A DNA stretch of 64,000 bases from Litchfieldella qijiaojingensis. Lineage in GTDB: Bacteria > Pseudomonadota > Gammaproteobacteria > Pseudomonadales > Halomonadaceae. The position numbers and the translations under genes were made by a program. Positions 19,841 through 30,642 of the stretch are shown one piece after another. Every line of letters starts with the position of its first letter. Position 1 is the stretch's first letter. The stretch lies in NCBI RefSeq assembly GCF_014651875.1, contig NZ_BMXS01000013.1, forward strand, positions 62,001 to 126,000, read 5' to 3'. The notes beneath the pieces were generated by a model that worked only from the letters and a program-made list of their open reading frames with translations, was not told the DNA's origin and ran no database searches.

Positions 19841-20606
19841 CCTGCGCCTCGACCTGCTCGTCAGTCATCCCGAAACGACGCTGCCGCTGGCAGAAGTCAT
19901 CAATGGCCTGGTCCAGGGCGTCGCCATCGAAATCCGGCCACAGCAGTGGCGAGAAATGGAGCTCGGCGTAGGCGAGTTGCCACAACAGGAAATTGGAGAG
20001 GCGTTGCTCACCGCTGGTACGGATGCACAAATCGACCGGCGGCTCGTCGGCAAGGGTCATTTCCCGACCGATGGCATGCTCATCGATGTCGCTGGCCTGC
20101 AGTTCGCCGGTCTCGATCCGTTCGGCCAGACGACGTGCCGCCTGGGCGATATCCCAGCGCCCGCCATAGTTGGCCGCGATCACCAAATGCAGACCACGAT
20201 TATCGCGAGTGAGATGTTCGGCGCGCGCGATGTAGCGTTGAATCGACGCCGAGAAGCCCTCGCGCGCGCCGATGACCGACAGCCGGATATCGTGCTCATG
20301 AAGCTTCTTGACCTCGCGCTTGAGCGCCATCAGGAACAGCTCCATCAGCGCGTTGACCTCGCCGGCTGGACGCTTCCAGTTTTCACTCGAAAAGGCAAAA
20401 AGCGTCAAGGTCTCGATACCGCGCTCGGCGGCGCGACGAATCACGGCGCGGACGGCGTCGACACCGGCACGATGACCACGAACTCCAGCCATCCCCCGAG
20501 CCCGAGCCCAGCGGTTGTTACCGTCCATGATGATCGCCACATGGCGTGGCGGCCCACAATGCGAACGCTCGCACTGCCGGGACTTGGAAGACTGCGGTGA
20601 CGTCAT
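19833..20606 (-). CDS. uppS: Undecaprenyl diphosphate synthase
   Basis: Cis-prenyltransferase that builds the C55 lipid carrier for peptidoglycan and O-antigen. The family opening HVAIIMDGNNRWARARG contains the catalytic aspartate, followed by GHRAGVDAVRAVI, TLFAFSSENWKRP and, near the end, PPVDLCIRTSGEQRLSNFLLWQ. I chose the ATG at 20606 (257 aa), with a weak GAGAT ahead; an in-frame ATG at 20618 adds four residues but has no ribosome site. It follows frr by about 48 bp. Confidence 0.96.
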   Translation of the reverse strand: MTSPQSSKSRQCERSHCGPPRHVAIIMDGNNRWARARGMAGVRGHRAGVDAVRAVIRRAAERGIETLTLFAFSSENWKRPAGEVNALMELFLMALKREVKKLHEHDIRLSVIGAREGFSASIQRYIARAEHLTRDNRGLHLVIAANYGGRWDIAQAARRLAERIETGELQASDIDEHAIGREMTLADEPPVDLCIRTSGEQRLSNFLLWQLAYAELHFSPLLWPDFDGDALDQAIDDFCQRQRRFGMTDEQVEAQGA

Positions 20607-20654
20607 GGGATCTCGCATGCAGATTGGGCGGCGGGCGGCGATATCCGCACTGCC

Positions 20655-21212
20655 TCAGACCTGCATCAGGTCATGTTCCTTGGCTTCCAGCAGCTTGTCG
20701 ATCTCGGCAATGTATTTGTCCGTCAGCTTCTGGATATCTTCCACGCCGCGATGCTCCTCGTCCTCGGAGATTTCCTTTTCCTTGAGCAGAGCCTTGATAT
20801 CGCCATTGGCATCGCGCCGCACATTGCGTACCGCGACCCTGGCGTTTTCGGCCTCGCTGCGCGCCTGCTTGATGTAGCCCTTGCGGGTTTCCTCGGTCAG
20901 CATCGGCATCGGCACGCGGATCACGCTGCCGGCCGTCGCCGGGTTCAGCCCAAGATCGGACGTCATGATGGCCTTTTCCACCTTGGGCACCATGCTCTTT
21001 TCCCAGGGTACCACCGACAGGGTACGCGCATCCTCGACATTGACGCTGGCGACCTGGTTGATCGGCATCTGGGCGCCGTAGTAGTCCACCATCACCGAGT
21101 CGAGGATGCTGGTGTGCGCGCGGCCGGTCCGGATCTTGTTGAAGTTGGCATGCAAGGCATCGAGGCTCTTCTTCATGCGCGATTCGGCGTCTTTCTTGAT
21201 CTCGTTGATCAC
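20655..21212 (-). CDS. frr: Ribosome recycling factor
   Basis: With EF-G, splits post-termination ribosomes. It has 185 aa, the same length as E. coli RRF. It starts with GTG at 21212, preceded by AGAGGG at a good distance and only 4 bp after the pyrH stop. The helical domain I ([20 protein letters not shown]) and the domain II segment [11 protein letters not shown] are intact. Confidence 0.98.
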   Translation of the reverse strand: MINEIKKDAESRMKKSLDALHANFNKIRTGRAHTSILDSVMVDYYGAQMPINQVASVNVEDARTLSVVPWEKSMVPKVEKAIMTSDLGLNPATAGSVIRVPMPMLTEETRKGYIKQARSEAENARVAVRNVRRDANGDIKALLKEKEISEDEEHRGVEDIQKLTDKYIAEIDKLLEAKEHDLMQV

Positions 21213-21216
21213 GGTT

Positions 21217-21996
21217 CTACCCTCTATCTATCAGCGTGCCTTCCTTGCCACCCACGACCAGATTCAGCAGCGCTCCAGGCTTGTTCATGTCGAAAACACG
21301 AACCGGCATGTCATGGTCCCGCACCAGGCAGATGGCGGTCAAATCCATGACGCCGAGCTTCTGGTCCAGCACTTCGTCGTAGGTCAGGCGCTCGTATTTT
21401 ACTGCATCGGGATACCTAACTGGATCCTTGTCGTAGACCCCATCCACCTTGGTGGCCTTGACCACCACGTCGGCATCGATCTCGATGCCGCGCAGGCAGG
21501 CCGCCGAATCGGTGGTGAAGAACGGATTGCCGGTACCGGCGGAAAACAATACCACGTCTCCGGAGGTCAGGTATCGAATGCCGGTACGTCGGTCATAGTG
21601 TTCGACCACACCGCTCATGGGAATCGCCGACATCACCCGTGAACGGATATTGGAGCGCTCCAGGGCATCGCGCATGGCCAGGGCATTCATCACCGTGGCC
21701 AGCATACCCATATGATCGCCGGTGACACGATCCATACCCGCCTCGTTCAGGGCGGCGCCGCGAAACAGGTTGCCACCGCCCACCACGATACCGACCTGGA
21801 CCCCAATCCCGACCAGTTGGCCGATTTCCAGCGCCATGCGGTCAAGCACCTGGGGGTCGATACCGAAGTCATGCTCCCCCATCAGGGCTTCGCCGGACAG
21901 CTTGAGCAGAATGCGCTTGTACTTCGACTTGGCACCGCGTTCGGATTTACTGCTGCGCGGTTCCTGGGAGGCTAGGTGATCGGAAGGGGATGGCAT
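21217..21996 (-). CDS. pyrH: Uridylate kinase
   Basis: Phosphorylates UMP to UDP; hexameric amino-acid-kinase fold. The ATG at 21996 (AAGGAG about 10 nt upstream) gives 259 aa, about 18 longer than E. coli PyrH. The extra is a hydrophilic N-terminal stretch ([19 protein letters not shown]) before the conserved [15 protein letters not shown]. The UMP/ATP motifs [14 protein letters not shown] and [20 protein letters not shown] are present. It sits between tsf and frr in the standard order. Confidence 0.97.
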   Translation of the reverse strand: MPSPSDHLASQEPRSSKSERGAKSKYKRILLKLSGEALMGEHDFGIDPQVLDRMALEIGQLVGIGVQVGIVVGGGNLFRGAALNEAGMDRVTGDHMGMLATVMNALAMRDALERSNIRSRVMSAIPMSGVVEHYDRRTGIRYLTSGDVVLFSAGTGNPFFTTDSAACLRGIEIDADVVVKATKVDGVYDKDPVRYPDAVKYERLTYDEVLDQKLGVMDLTAICLVRDHDMPVRVFDMNKPGALLNLVVGGKEGTLIDRG

Positions 21997-22122
21997 GGGC
22001 AGGTCTCCTTGACACGTCGAAGGGAATTCTGGCGCTACAATCGGAGGCTGGCAAAACCGCCAGCCGGATACGCGAAGGCGTGCGCTCGCGCGCACGCCAT
22101 CACGAACCTGAAAGGTCGGACC

Positions 22123-22992
<870 letters not shown>

Positions 22993-23065
22993 GATAGTAA
23001 CCTCTAAGATTTGACGTCGGTATTCGGGGGGAGACATGTCCCGCTGGCCGGGCTGGGGCAGCGGG

Positions 23066-23086
23066 AAAAAGGGGGCCGTCGCCCCC
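23066..23086 (-). terminator. Terminator-like hairpin between rpsB and tsf
   Basis: On the transcribed strand a GGGGGC / GCCCCC stem with a 4-nt loop is followed directly by TTTTT (plus 23066-23086). It meets the usual description of an intrinsic terminator, yet it lies inside the rpsB-tsf operon. It probably acts as a partial terminator that lowers tsf and distal transcription relative to rpsB. Confidence 0.6.
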
Positions 23087-23154
23087 TTTCCTCTACCCTG
23101 GCTGCCGCGGCGACGTGGCACGGCGGTGCGACAGTCAGGATAGACGCGTCGACA

Positions 23155-23886
23155 TCACTCGGCGACTTCGTTGGTCTCGGAGACTTCGACGAACTCGTCG
23201 GGACGGCCTTCCTTCGCCTTGGCGCAGGCATCGGCGATGGCCTGGACGTAGATCTGGATGGCACGAATGGAATCGTCGTTGCCCGGGATCACGTAGTCGA
23301 CGCCGTCCGGATTGGAGTTGGTATCGACCACACCGATGACCGGGATGCCCAGCTTGTTGGCTTCATTGATGGCGATGCGCTCATGGTCGACGTCGATCAC
23401 GAACAGCGCATCCGGCAGGCCGCCCATCTCCTTGATGCCACCCACGGAACGCTCGAGCTTGTCCTGCTCGCGAGTCGCCATCAGCACTTCTTTCTTGGTC
23501 AGCTTGTCGAAGGTGCCATCATCGTGCATGGCTTCGAGCTCGCGCAGACGCTTGATGGAAACGCGAATGGTCTTGTAGTTGGTCAGCATGCCGCCCAACC
23601 AGCGATGGTTGACGAAAGGCATGCCCACCCGGCTAGCCTCTTCCTTGATGATCTTGCTGGCGCTGCGCTTGGTGCCGACAAACAGGATCTTGTTGTTGGA
23701 GGCTGCCATCTTCTCGACCACATCGACGGCTTCGTTCAGAGCCGGCAGGGTATGCTCGAGGTTGATGATGTGGATCTTGTTACGGGCACCGAAGATGTAC
23801 TTGCTCATCTTCGGGTTCCAGTACTTGGTCTGGTGGCCGAAGTGGGCGCCTGCCTTGAGCAGGTCACGCATATTGACTTGTGCCAT
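23155..23886 (-). CDS. rpsB: 30S ribosomal protein S2
   Basis: Small-subunit protein of 243 aa (E. coli 241). The N-terminus [20 protein letters not shown] and the [16 protein letters not shown] and [19 protein letters not shown] segments are canonical. It is the first gene of the long minus-strand block and is preceded by about 200 nt of transcribed leader, in keeping with the known feedback control of rpsB-tsf by S2 in enterobacteria. Confidence 0.98.
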   Translation of the reverse strand: MAQVNMRDLLKAGAHFGHQTKYWNPKMSKYIFGARNKIHIINLEHTLPALNEAVDVVEKMAASNNKILFVGTKRSASKIIKEEASRVGMPFVNHRWLGGMLTNYKTIRVSIKRLRELEAMHDDGTFDKLTKKEVLMATREQDKLERSVGGIKEMGGLPDALFVIDVDHERIAINEANKLGIPVIGVVDTNSNPDGVDYVIPGNDDSIRAIQIYVQAIADACAKAKEGRPDEFVEVSETNEVAE

Positions 23887-24091
23887 GGATGACTCCTGAA
23901 AATCGGGTTAGGCCTCCATGCACCCCATGGATCCGACTGCCGGTCGCGCCGACAGCACCCGGGACCATGTGACGGTGCATGTGTGTTTTCAAGGCGTTTC
24001 TGGATACGCGCTTTACAGTATCGCCGTCGCCGACGCGCCTCTCAAATCAGGAAGCGGCAGCCGGCACAACGATTGCAGGAAAGCGCGCAGC

Positions 24092-24120
24092 TTTATACCA
24101 TAGTTCGACGCCGAGTTGAA
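24092..24120 (-). promoter_or_regulatory. Promoter for the rpsB operon
   Basis: The minus strand reads TTCAAC, 17 bp, TATAAA, followed by the GC-rich discriminator GCTGCGCGC. A GC-rich discriminator is typical of ribosomal promoters under stringent control. A start near 24085 would leave a leader of about 200 nt before the rpsB ATG. The match is by motif and position only. Confidence 0.55.
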
Positions 24121-24136
24121 GTCGCCCGCCCCCAAG

Positions 24137-24192
24137 GGAAGCGCTGAGCGAATCGTCGAGCGGAGTGAAGCGCAAGGCGCCCGGAGCGCAGG
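24137..24192. repeat. Interspersed 56 bp element, copy A
   Basis: This stretch matches 60122-60177 without gaps at 43 of 56 positions. Both copies begin GGAAGCGCT and end GGAGCGCAGG. Copy A lies in the rpsB-map divergent gap, just upstream of the rpsB -35. The following sequence (to about 24262) is dense in GCGCAG and GAGCATATG-like motifs, so the full element may be longer. Confidence 0.5.
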
Positions 24193-24326
24193 AACCAGAG
24201 CATATGGGGTGATATGTGAGGATTCCGAGCACCGCGTAACGCAGCGATTTGCCCGCGCAGACATTTGTGCAGTGTTTCCCAGAATCGTCCGCGGCCGGCA
24301 CACCATCCCACAGATGTCGAGAATCC

Positions 24327-25118
24327 ATGAACGTTCCCATCAAGACGCCCGACGAAATCGACAAGATGCGCGAAGCCGGCCGCCAGGCCGCCAGCGTGCT
24401 GGAAATGATCACCCCTCATGTCAAGGCCGGCATCAGCACCGGCGAACTCGATCGACTGTGCCACGACTTTATCGTTCACGAACTGGGCTCCACCCCGGCC
24501 CCGCTCAATTATCACGGCTTCCCCAAGTCGATCTGCACCTCGATCAATCATGTGGTATGCCACGGTATCCCCGATGACGCCAAGAAGCTCAAGAACGGCG
24601 ACATCATGAACATCGATATCACCGTCAAGACGGCCGACGGCTACCATGGCGACTCGAGCAAGATGTTCATCATCGGCGACAACATCCAGGGCGAGCGACT
24701 GTCGCGCGTCACCCAGGAGTGCCTGTACCGCAGTATCGCCCAGGTCAAGCCCGGAGCCCGGCTGTCCGATCTGGCACGACCGATCCAGAGCCATGCCGAG
24801 GCCAATGGCTATTCGGTGGTACGCGACTTCTGTGGCCACGGGATCGGCGCGGTCTTCCACGAGGACCCCCAGGTACTGCATTACGACGGCTACGCCCCGG
24901 AGGCAGACATCGAACTGGCCGAAGGCATGTGCTTCACCATCGAGCCGATGATCAATGTCGGAGGTTATCGCACCAAGGTTCTGCGAGACGGCTGGACGGC
25001 GGTGACCAAGGACAAGAGCCTCTCCGCGCAGTGGGAACACACCCTGCTGGTCACCGCCACGGGGGTTGAAGTGCTCACCGCCCGCGGCGAAGAAGACCTG
25101 TCCTTCCTCGGCACCTGA
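24327..25118 (+). CDS. map: Methionine aminopeptidase, type I
   Basis: Removes the initiator methionine. It has 263 aa from the ATG at 24327 (E. coli 264). The five metal ligands of type I enzymes are present: D97 and D108 (NIDITVKTADGYHGDSS), H171 (DFCGHGIG), then the two glutamates in FTIEPMI and WEHTLLV. The gene is divergent from rpsB as in other gammaproteobacteria, and glnD starts 1 bp after its stop. Confidence 0.97.
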   Translation: MNVPIKTPDEIDKMREAGRQAASVLEMITPHVKAGISTGELDRLCHDFIVHELGSTPAPLNYHGFPKSICTSINHVVCHGIPDDAKKLKNGDIMNIDITVKTADGYHGDSSKMFIIGDNIQGERLSRVTQECLYRSIAQVKPGARLSDLARPIQSHAEANGYSVVRDFCGHGIGAVFHEDPQVLHYDGYAPEADIELAEGMCFTIEPMINVGGYRTKVLRDGWTAVTKDKSLSAQWEHTLLVTATGVEVLTARGEEDLSFLGT

Positions 25119-25119
25119 C

Positions 25120-27795
25120 ATGTTGCTGCATCACTATCGTTTCGTCCCCGACGACAGCCTGTTCGATGCCGTGGCCCTGCGTGATGCCCTCGCGAGTCAT
25201 CGCTCGCCCATCGCGCCCTTCAAGGAGGTGCTGCGCTCGATTCAAGCGCGCCTCGACGAGCGTTTCCGCGCCGGCGCCGACATCCGCGACCTGATCCACG
25301 GTCGCGCCTGGAGCCTCGACCGTCTGCTGGAAATCGCCTGGTCGCGACAGGCGTGGCCCGATGACAGCATTGCCCTGCTTGCGGTGGGTGGTTATGGGCG
25401 TGGCGAGCTGCATCCGCACTCGGACATCGATCTGCTGTTCCTGCTCGAAAACGATGATGACACGCCCTACCGTGAGCCCCTGACCGACTTCATCACCTTC
25501 CTGTGGGACATTGGCCTGGAGATCGGCCACAGCGTCCGCTCGCTGGCCGATTGCGAGCGCGTGGCCGCTGCCGACATCACGGTAATCACCAACCTGCTGG
25601 AATCGCGCACCCTGGCGGGCTCCGAGCGGCTGCGCGAGGCCATGCAGGCACGCCTGTCCACCGACCGGCTGTGGCCGGCGGATCGTTTCTTCGAGGCAAA
25701 ATGGCAGGAGCAGATCGCTCGCCACTACCGCTACAACAACTCCGAGTATCACCTCGAGCCCAACATCAAGAGTTCTCCCGGCGGGCTGCGCGACATCCAG
25801 ATGATCGGCTGGGTGGCCAAACGCCACTTCGGCAGCCAGCGCTACGAGGACCTCGTCGCCAACGGCTTCATGAACGATGCCGAGTTACGCATCCTGAGCC
25901 AGGGCCAGGCGTTCCTGTGGCAGGTACGCTATGCCCTGCACATGCTCACCGGCCGCGCCGAGGACCGACTGCTGTTCGATCACCAGCGCACCATCGCCGA
26001 GCTGTTCGGTTACCGTGACACCCCCGAGCGGTTGGCCGTCGAGCAATTCATGAAGCGCTACTATCGCCATGTCACGGCGCTCGCCGGACTCAATGACATG
26101 CTGCTGCAACACTTCGACGAGGTCATCCTGCGCGGCGAAGAGAAACTCGATACCAAGCCGCTCAACGACCGCTTCGAAATCAAGGGCGGCTATATCCAGG
26201 CTCGCTACCCGCGAGTTTTCCACCACCGTCCCTCGGCTCTGCTGGAGCTGTTCCTGTTGATGGCCCAACACCCCGAGATCGAAGGGGTACGCGCCTCGAC
26301 CATCCGTCTGATCCGCGACAACCGTCATCGCATCGACGATCTGTTTCGCGACGACGTGCGTCATCAGAGCCTGTTCATGGAACTACTGCGCTGCGGCGGT
26401 AACGTGGCCCGCCAGCTCAGGCGCATGAACCGTTACGGCGTGCTCGGCAAATACCTGCCGGAGTTTGGCCAGGCGGTAGGGTTGATGCAGCATGACCTGT
26501 TCCATATCTACACCGTCGATGCTCATACCCTGCGCCTGCTGAAATTCGTTCAGCGCTTCCGCGAGCCCGAGGGGCGCGAGGATTTCCCGGTGGCGGCAGT
26601 GCTGGTCCATCAGCTACCCAAGCTCGAACTGCTGTGGATCGCCGGCCTCTATCACGACATCGGCAAGGGACGCGGTGGCAACCACTCGATCCTAGGCGCC
26701 CGCGACGCCGAGGCGTTCTGTGAACGCCATGGCCTGTCGCCCCACGACACCCGGCTGGTGAGCTGGCTGGTAGAAAATCACCTATTGATGTCGAAGACCG
26801 CCCAGAAGCGCGACATCTCCGATCCGGACGTGATTCGCGAGTTCGCCACCCAGGTACGCGACGAGGTGCATCTCGATTACCTCTACGTGCTGACCGTAGC
26901 GGATATCAACGCCACCAACCCCTCGTTGTGGAACGGTTGGCGCGCCTCGTTGCTGCGCCAATTGCATGCCGAGACCAAGCGCGCCTTGCGGCGCGGCCTG
27001 GAGAACCCGCTGGACCGCGACGACTGGGTACGCGAAACCCGCGAGGAAGCCCGTGGCCTGTTGTCCACGATGGGCGTCGACCTGCAGCAGGTCGACCGGC
27101 TATGGGATTCACTCGGCGAGGATTACTTCCTGCAGTACGCCCCCAGCGAGATCGTCTGGCAGACCCAAGGCATCCTGACGCACGACGGCACCCACCTGCC
27201 ACTGATCCTGATCAGCGCCCCTACCGAGGACATGGCCGAAGGTGGCACCAAGGTGTTCATCCATACACGCTCGGTGAATGATTTGTTCGCCGCCACCGCG
27301 GCGGCCATGGAGCAGCTTGGCCTGTCGATCCACGACGCCCGCATCGCCACCTCCAGCAACGATCTGACGCTCAACACCTTCATCGTGCTCGACGACGAAG
27401 GGCAGCCGATACGCGACCGGGATCGGCTCGAAGAGATCCGGCGCTATCTGGTGGAAGAACTCGACGACCCGGATGACTATCCGCGGATCGTCACTCGCCA
27501 CACTCCACGCCAGCTCAAGCACTTCAAGGTCCCCACCCAAGTGGTGATCGAGCAGGACCCGGCCAATGAGCGTACCATGCTCGAATTGGTGGCTCCCGAC
27601 CGCCCCGGCCTGCTGGCCCGAGTCGGACGCATCTTCATGGAGCAGGACATCGCCCTGTCGACGGCCAAGATCGCTACCCTTGGCGAGCGTGTCGAGGACG
27701 TGTTCTTCATCACTGACAAGACTGGCCGGCCGCTGACCGACCCCGAGCGCCAGCAGCGTTTACGGGAACGCCTGACCGAGGTGCTCAGCGTCTAG
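25120..27795 (+). CDS. glnD: Bifunctional uridylyltransferase/uridylyl-removing enzyme GlnD
   Basis: Nitrogen sensor that uridylylates PII proteins when glutamine is low and removes UMP when it is high. It has 891 aa (E. coli 890). The nucleotidyltransferase motif is at about 90-104 (GGYGRGELHPHSDID). The HD hydrolase domain (LYHDIGKGRGGNHS) is near 520-540. Two ACT domains that sense glutamine are at the C-terminus (KVFIHTRSVNDLFAATAAAM and MLELVAPDRPGLLARVGRI). The start has no clear Shine-Dalgarno and is probably coupled to map. Confidence 0.97.
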   Translation: MLLHHYRFVPDDSLFDAVALRDALASHRSPIAPFKEVLRSIQARLDERFRAGADIRDLIHGRAWSLDRLLEIAWSRQAWPDDSIALLAVGGYGRGELHPHSDIDLLFLLENDDDTPYREPLTDFITFLWDIGLEIGHSVRSLADCERVAAADITVITNLLESRTLAGSERLREAMQARLSTDRLWPADRFFEAKWQEQIARHYRYNNSEYHLEPNIKSSPGGLRDIQMIGWVAKRHFGSQRYEDLVANGFMNDAELRILSQGQAFLWQVRYALHMLTGRAEDRLLFDHQRTIAELFGYRDTPERLAVEQFMKRYYRHVTALAGLNDMLLQHFDEVILRGEEKLDTKPLNDRFEIKGGYIQARYPRVFHHRPSALLELFLLMAQHPEIEGVRASTIRLIRDNRHRIDDLFRDDVRHQSLFMELLRCGGNVARQLRRMNRYGVLGKYLPEFGQAVGLMQHDLFHIYTVDAHTLRLLKFVQRFREPEGREDFPVAAVLVHQLPKLELLWIAGLYHDIGKGRGGNHSILGARDAEAFCERHGLSPHDTRLVSWLVENHLLMSKTAQKRDISDPDVIREFATQVRDEVHLDYLYVLTVADINATNPSLWNGWRASLLRQLHAETKRALRRGLENPLDRDDWVRETREEARGLLSTMGVDLQQVDRLWDSLGEDYFLQYAPSEIVWQTQGILTHDGTHLPLILISAPTEDMAEGGTKVFIHTRSVNDLFAATAAAMEQLGLSIHDARIATSSNDLTLNTFIVLDDEGQPIRDRDRLEEIRRYLVEELDDPDDYPRIVTRHTPRQLKHFKVPTQVVIEQDPANERTMLELVAPDRPGLLARVGRIFMEQDIALSTAKIATLGERVEDVFFITDKTGRPLTDPERQQRLRERLTEVLSV

Positions 27796-27852
27796 GCTTC
27801 CTCTGAAACGTCGACGAACGATGGCCAGACAGTTTTCAGACGAAGCCGAAGT

Positions 27853-27881
27853 TTGAGGCCCCGGGGGGGCTTCCCTATAAT
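27853..27881 (+). promoter_or_regulatory. Strong sigma-70 promoter upstream of dapC
   Basis: TTGAGG at 27853-27858, 17 bp, and the perfect -10 TATAAT at 27876-27881. A start near 27888 would give a leader of about 80 nt, which contains a GC-rich dyad (ACGCGGCGC/ GCGTCCC). It makes dapC and the genes behind it a separate unit from map-glnD. Confidence 0.7.
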
Positions 27882-27970
27882 CTCCTGCCTATACATGATG
27901 ACGCGGCGCACCGCCGGCACCGCGTCCCGATCCACAAGAAGCGCCTCTGCCGGGCGCGGCCAGGACATTC

Positions 27971-29167
27971 ATGAACCCCGATCTCGACGCCTTGATGCCC
28001 TATCCCTTCGAGAAGCTCGCCGCCCTAAAGGCCGGTGTCATGCCGCCCGAGGCGCTTGCGCACATCCCGTTGACCATCGGCGAGCCCCAGCACGAGCCAT
28101 ATGCGGCGGCACTGGAGTCGCTACACGCGCATCAACACGAAATGGCCCGCTATCCGGCGACTGCTGGACTGCCGGCGCTGCGCCAGGCGATCGCCACTTG
28201 GGCCAGCCGGCGCTTTTCGCTCACCGACCTCGACCCGGATACCCAGGTGCTCCCGGTCAACGGCACCCGTGAGGCGATCTTTGCCTTCGTTCAAGCGGCA
28301 CTCGATCACACCCACCCAGCCCGGGTCGCCATGCCCAACCCCTTCTACCAGATCTACGAAGGTGCCACGCTGCTGGCCGGCGGCGAGCCGCTATACCTCG
28401 ACTGTCGGGCCGATCATGGCTTCCGCCCCGACATCGACGCCGTGAGCCCCGACACCTGGCGCAACGTGCAGATCGTGTTCGTCTGCTCTCCGGGCAACCC
28501 CACCGGTGCGGTGACACCGATCGAGGATTTCACGCGGCTGATCGAGCTGGCTGATGAATTCGACTTCATCGTCGCTTCCGACGAGTGCTATTCCGAACTC
28601 TATCTCGACGAGACAATGTCACCACCGGGCCTGCTTGAAGCCTGCGCCAGCCTGGGACGTCACGACTACCGCCGCTGCCTGGTCTTCCACTCGCTGTCCA
28701 AGCGTTCCAACCTGCCGGGTTTGCGCTCGGGCTTCGTCGCCGGCGACGCATCGCTGATCGCCCCTTTCAAGCGTTATCGCACCTATCACGGCTGCGCGAT
28801 GTCGTTGCCTCTGCAGCATGCTTCCATCACCGCCTGGCAGGACGAAGCGCATGTCCGTGCCAACCGCGACGCCTACCGCAAGAAGTTTGCCGCGGTTACC
28901 GAGATCCTGGCCCCGGTGATGACATTCCCCACTCCCGAGGCCAGCTTCTACCTATGGCCAGCGGTCCCTGGCGGCGACGACGAGACCTTTACCCGCGACC
29001 TGTACGCGCAGGAACATGTCAGTGTGCTACCCGGCCGCTACATGTCGCGGGACGGGACCGACGGTTCGAACCCCGGTGCCGGGCGGGTGCGTCTGGCGCT
29101 GGTCGCCGAGGTCGAGGCCACCGTTGAAGGAGCCCATCGCATTCGCCGTTTCCTCGAACGCCGCTGA
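27971..29167 (+). CDS. dapC: Succinyldiaminopimelate transaminase DapC
   Basis: PLP aminotransferase that makes N-succinyl-LL-diaminopimelate in the lysine/peptidoglycan branch. It is a class I/II fold of 398 aa. The opening MNPDLDALMPYPFEKLAALK is typical of DapC. The PLP lysine lies in FHSLSKRSNLPGLRSGF (about residue 240), with SPGNPTGAV and a C-terminal arginine in GRVRLALVAE. AGGA precedes the ATG. Its place directly before the ArsC-like gene, dapD and dapE supports DapC over other aminotransferases. Confidence 0.94.
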   Translation: MNPDLDALMPYPFEKLAALKAGVMPPEALAHIPLTIGEPQHEPYAAALESLHAHQHEMARYPATAGLPALRQAIATWASRRFSLTDLDPDTQVLPVNGTREAIFAFVQAALDHTHPARVAMPNPFYQIYEGATLLAGGEPLYLDCRADHGFRPDIDAVSPDTWRNVQIVFVCSPGNPTGAVTPIEDFTRLIELADEFDFIVASDECYSELYLDETMSPPGLLEACASLGRHDYRRCLVFHSLSKRSNLPGLRSGFVAGDASLIAPFKRYRTYHGCAMSLPLQHASITAWQDEAHVRANRDAYRKKFAAVTEILAPVMTFPTPEASFYLWPAVPGGDDETFTRDLYAQEHVSVLPGRYMSRDGTDGSNPGAGRVRLALVAEVEATVEGAHRIRRFLERR

Positions 29168-29178
29168 AGGAGCCTGTC

Positions 29179-29523
29179 ATGTTGACCCTGTATGGCCTCA
29201 AGAACTGCGATACTTGCCGCAAGGCACTCAAGGCTCTGGATGGCAAGGGGATTCCCTACCAGTTACACGACCTGCGCGAGGATGGCCTATCAGCCGCGTT
29301 GCTCGAGCATATCCTCACCCGGGTGCCGGTGATGACCCTACTCAACAAGCGCAGCACCAGTTGGCGTAATCTCGACGAGGACGACAAGCAAAACATCGAT
29401 GCCAACAGCGCCAGGGAGTTGATGCTCAAGCATCCGACGCTACTCAAGCGCCCGTTGCTGGATACCGGCAACGACATTCTCGTCGGCTACCGGGACGGCG
29501 ATTACGACAAGATAAGGGGTTAA
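29179..29523 (+). CDS. ArsC/Spx/YffB-family reductase-like protein
   Basis: Small thioredoxin-fold protein (114 aa) of the arsenate reductase-like family, closest in pattern to YffB. The active-site pair is C10 and C13 (LKNCDTCRKAL), and the family proline segment is LLKRPLLD. AAGGAG lies 7 nt upstream of the ATG. No arsenic genes are near; instead it is caught between dapC and dapD, a position also kept in Pseudomonas, so a role as arsenate reductase is unlikely and the real substrate is unknown. Confidence 0.88.
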   Translation: MLTLYGLKNCDTCRKALKALDGKGIPYQLHDLREDGLSAALLEHILTRVPVMTLLNKRSTSWRNLDEDDKQNIDANSARELMLKHPTLLKRPLLDTGNDILVGYRDGDYDKIRG

Positions 29524-29563
29524 CCCCCCCACCTCTCCCATCATGACTCCAGAGGACATTCCC

Positions 29564-30589
29564 ATGCTGAGCTTCGCACTCGGAATCGGTACACAGAACA
29601 CCCAGGGCGACTGGCTGGAAATCTATTATCCGGCGCCGCTGCTCAACCCTGAGAACGGCTTGGTCGAAGCAGCCAAGAAAGCCTTGGACGCTCCCGAGGG
29701 CAATGCCGCGGTAAGCTTTCTGCCCGAGCACTGCAACGAACTGGCCCAAGCGTTTCGCAACGCTGGCAACACAGAGCAGGCCGAACTGGCCGAAACCTTG
29801 GCCGGCAGCCAACGTCCGCTGGTGGCCATGTTCCTCGAAAACGATCAGCCTCCGGAATCGGCTCCCGAGGTGTACCTCAAGCTGCACCTGCTGTCGCATC
29901 GTCTGGTCAAGCCCCACGGCGTCGACCTGACCGGAATGTTCGGTCTGCTGCGCAATGTGGCCTGGACCAACGAAGGCGCCATCGATGTCGAGGAGCTGCC
30001 GGCACGGCGACTCAAAGCCCGCCTGGAAGGCCGCACCCTCTCGGTGGATTGCGTCGACAAGTTCCCCAAGATGACCGACTACGTGGTACCCGGCGGCGTG
30101 CGCATCGGCGACACGGCACGGGTGCGCCTGGGCGCCCATCTCGGCGAGGGCACCACCGTGATGCACGAGGGCTTCGTCAACTTCAATGCCGGAACCGTCG
30201 GCCCTGGCATGATCGAGGGACGCATCTCCGCTGGCGTGGTGGTCGGCAAGGGTTCCGACCTGGGCGGTGGCTGTTCGACCATGGGCACGCTTTCCGGTGG
30301 CGGCAACATCGTGATCAAGGTCGGCGAAGGCTGCCTGATCGGAGCCAACGCCGGCATCGGTATCCCGCTGGGCGATCGTTGCACGGTGGAAGCTGGCCTT
30401 TATATCACCGCCGGCGCCAAGGTCGCCGTGCTCGACGATCAGGGGCAGGAAGTCAAGATCGTCGCCGCCCGTGAACTGGCCGGCCAGAGCGACCTTCTGC
30501 TACGTCGCAACTCACAATCCGGACGCATCGAGTGCCTGACCAACAAGAGCGCGATCGCGCTGAACGAGGCGCTGCACGCCAATCAATGA
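29564..30589 (+). CDS. dapD: 2,3,4,5-tetrahydropyridine-2,6-dicarboxylate N-succinyltransferase (long type)
   Basis: Succinylates tetrahydrodipicolinate, the step before DapC. This is the roughly 340-residue Pseudomonas type of DapD, not the 274-residue enteric type. The ATG at 29564 (341 aa) has AGAGGA 8 nt upstream; an earlier ATG at 29543 lacks support. A left-handed beta-helix region is plain ([54 protein letters not shown]). The C-terminus (NEALHANQ) matches the family. Confidence 0.96.
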   Translation: MLSFALGIGTQNTQGDWLEIYYPAPLLNPENGLVEAAKKALDAPEGNAAVSFLPEHCNELAQAFRNAGNTEQAELAETLAGSQRPLVAMFLENDQPPESAPEVYLKLHLLSHRLVKPHGVDLTGMFGLLRNVAWTNEGAIDVEELPARRLKARLEGRTLSVDCVDKFPKMTDYVVPGGVRIGDTARVRLGAHLGEGTTVMHEGFVNFNAGTVGPGMIEGRISAGVVVGKGSDLGGGCSTMGTLSGGGNIVIKVGEGCLIGANAGIGIPLGDRCTVEAGLYITAGAKVAVLDDQGQEVKIVAARELAGQSDLLLRRNSQSGRIECLTNKSAIALNEALHANQ

Positions 30590-30642
30590 GTGTCCCGGCG
30601 CCCCGTAGCGGGCGCCGCTTTCCACGTCATCCAGGATCCTTC

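Noticed and set aside
24093-25121. 342-codon minus-strand frame opposite map
   Set aside because: Antisense to canonical map; GC-rich coding produces long opposite frames.
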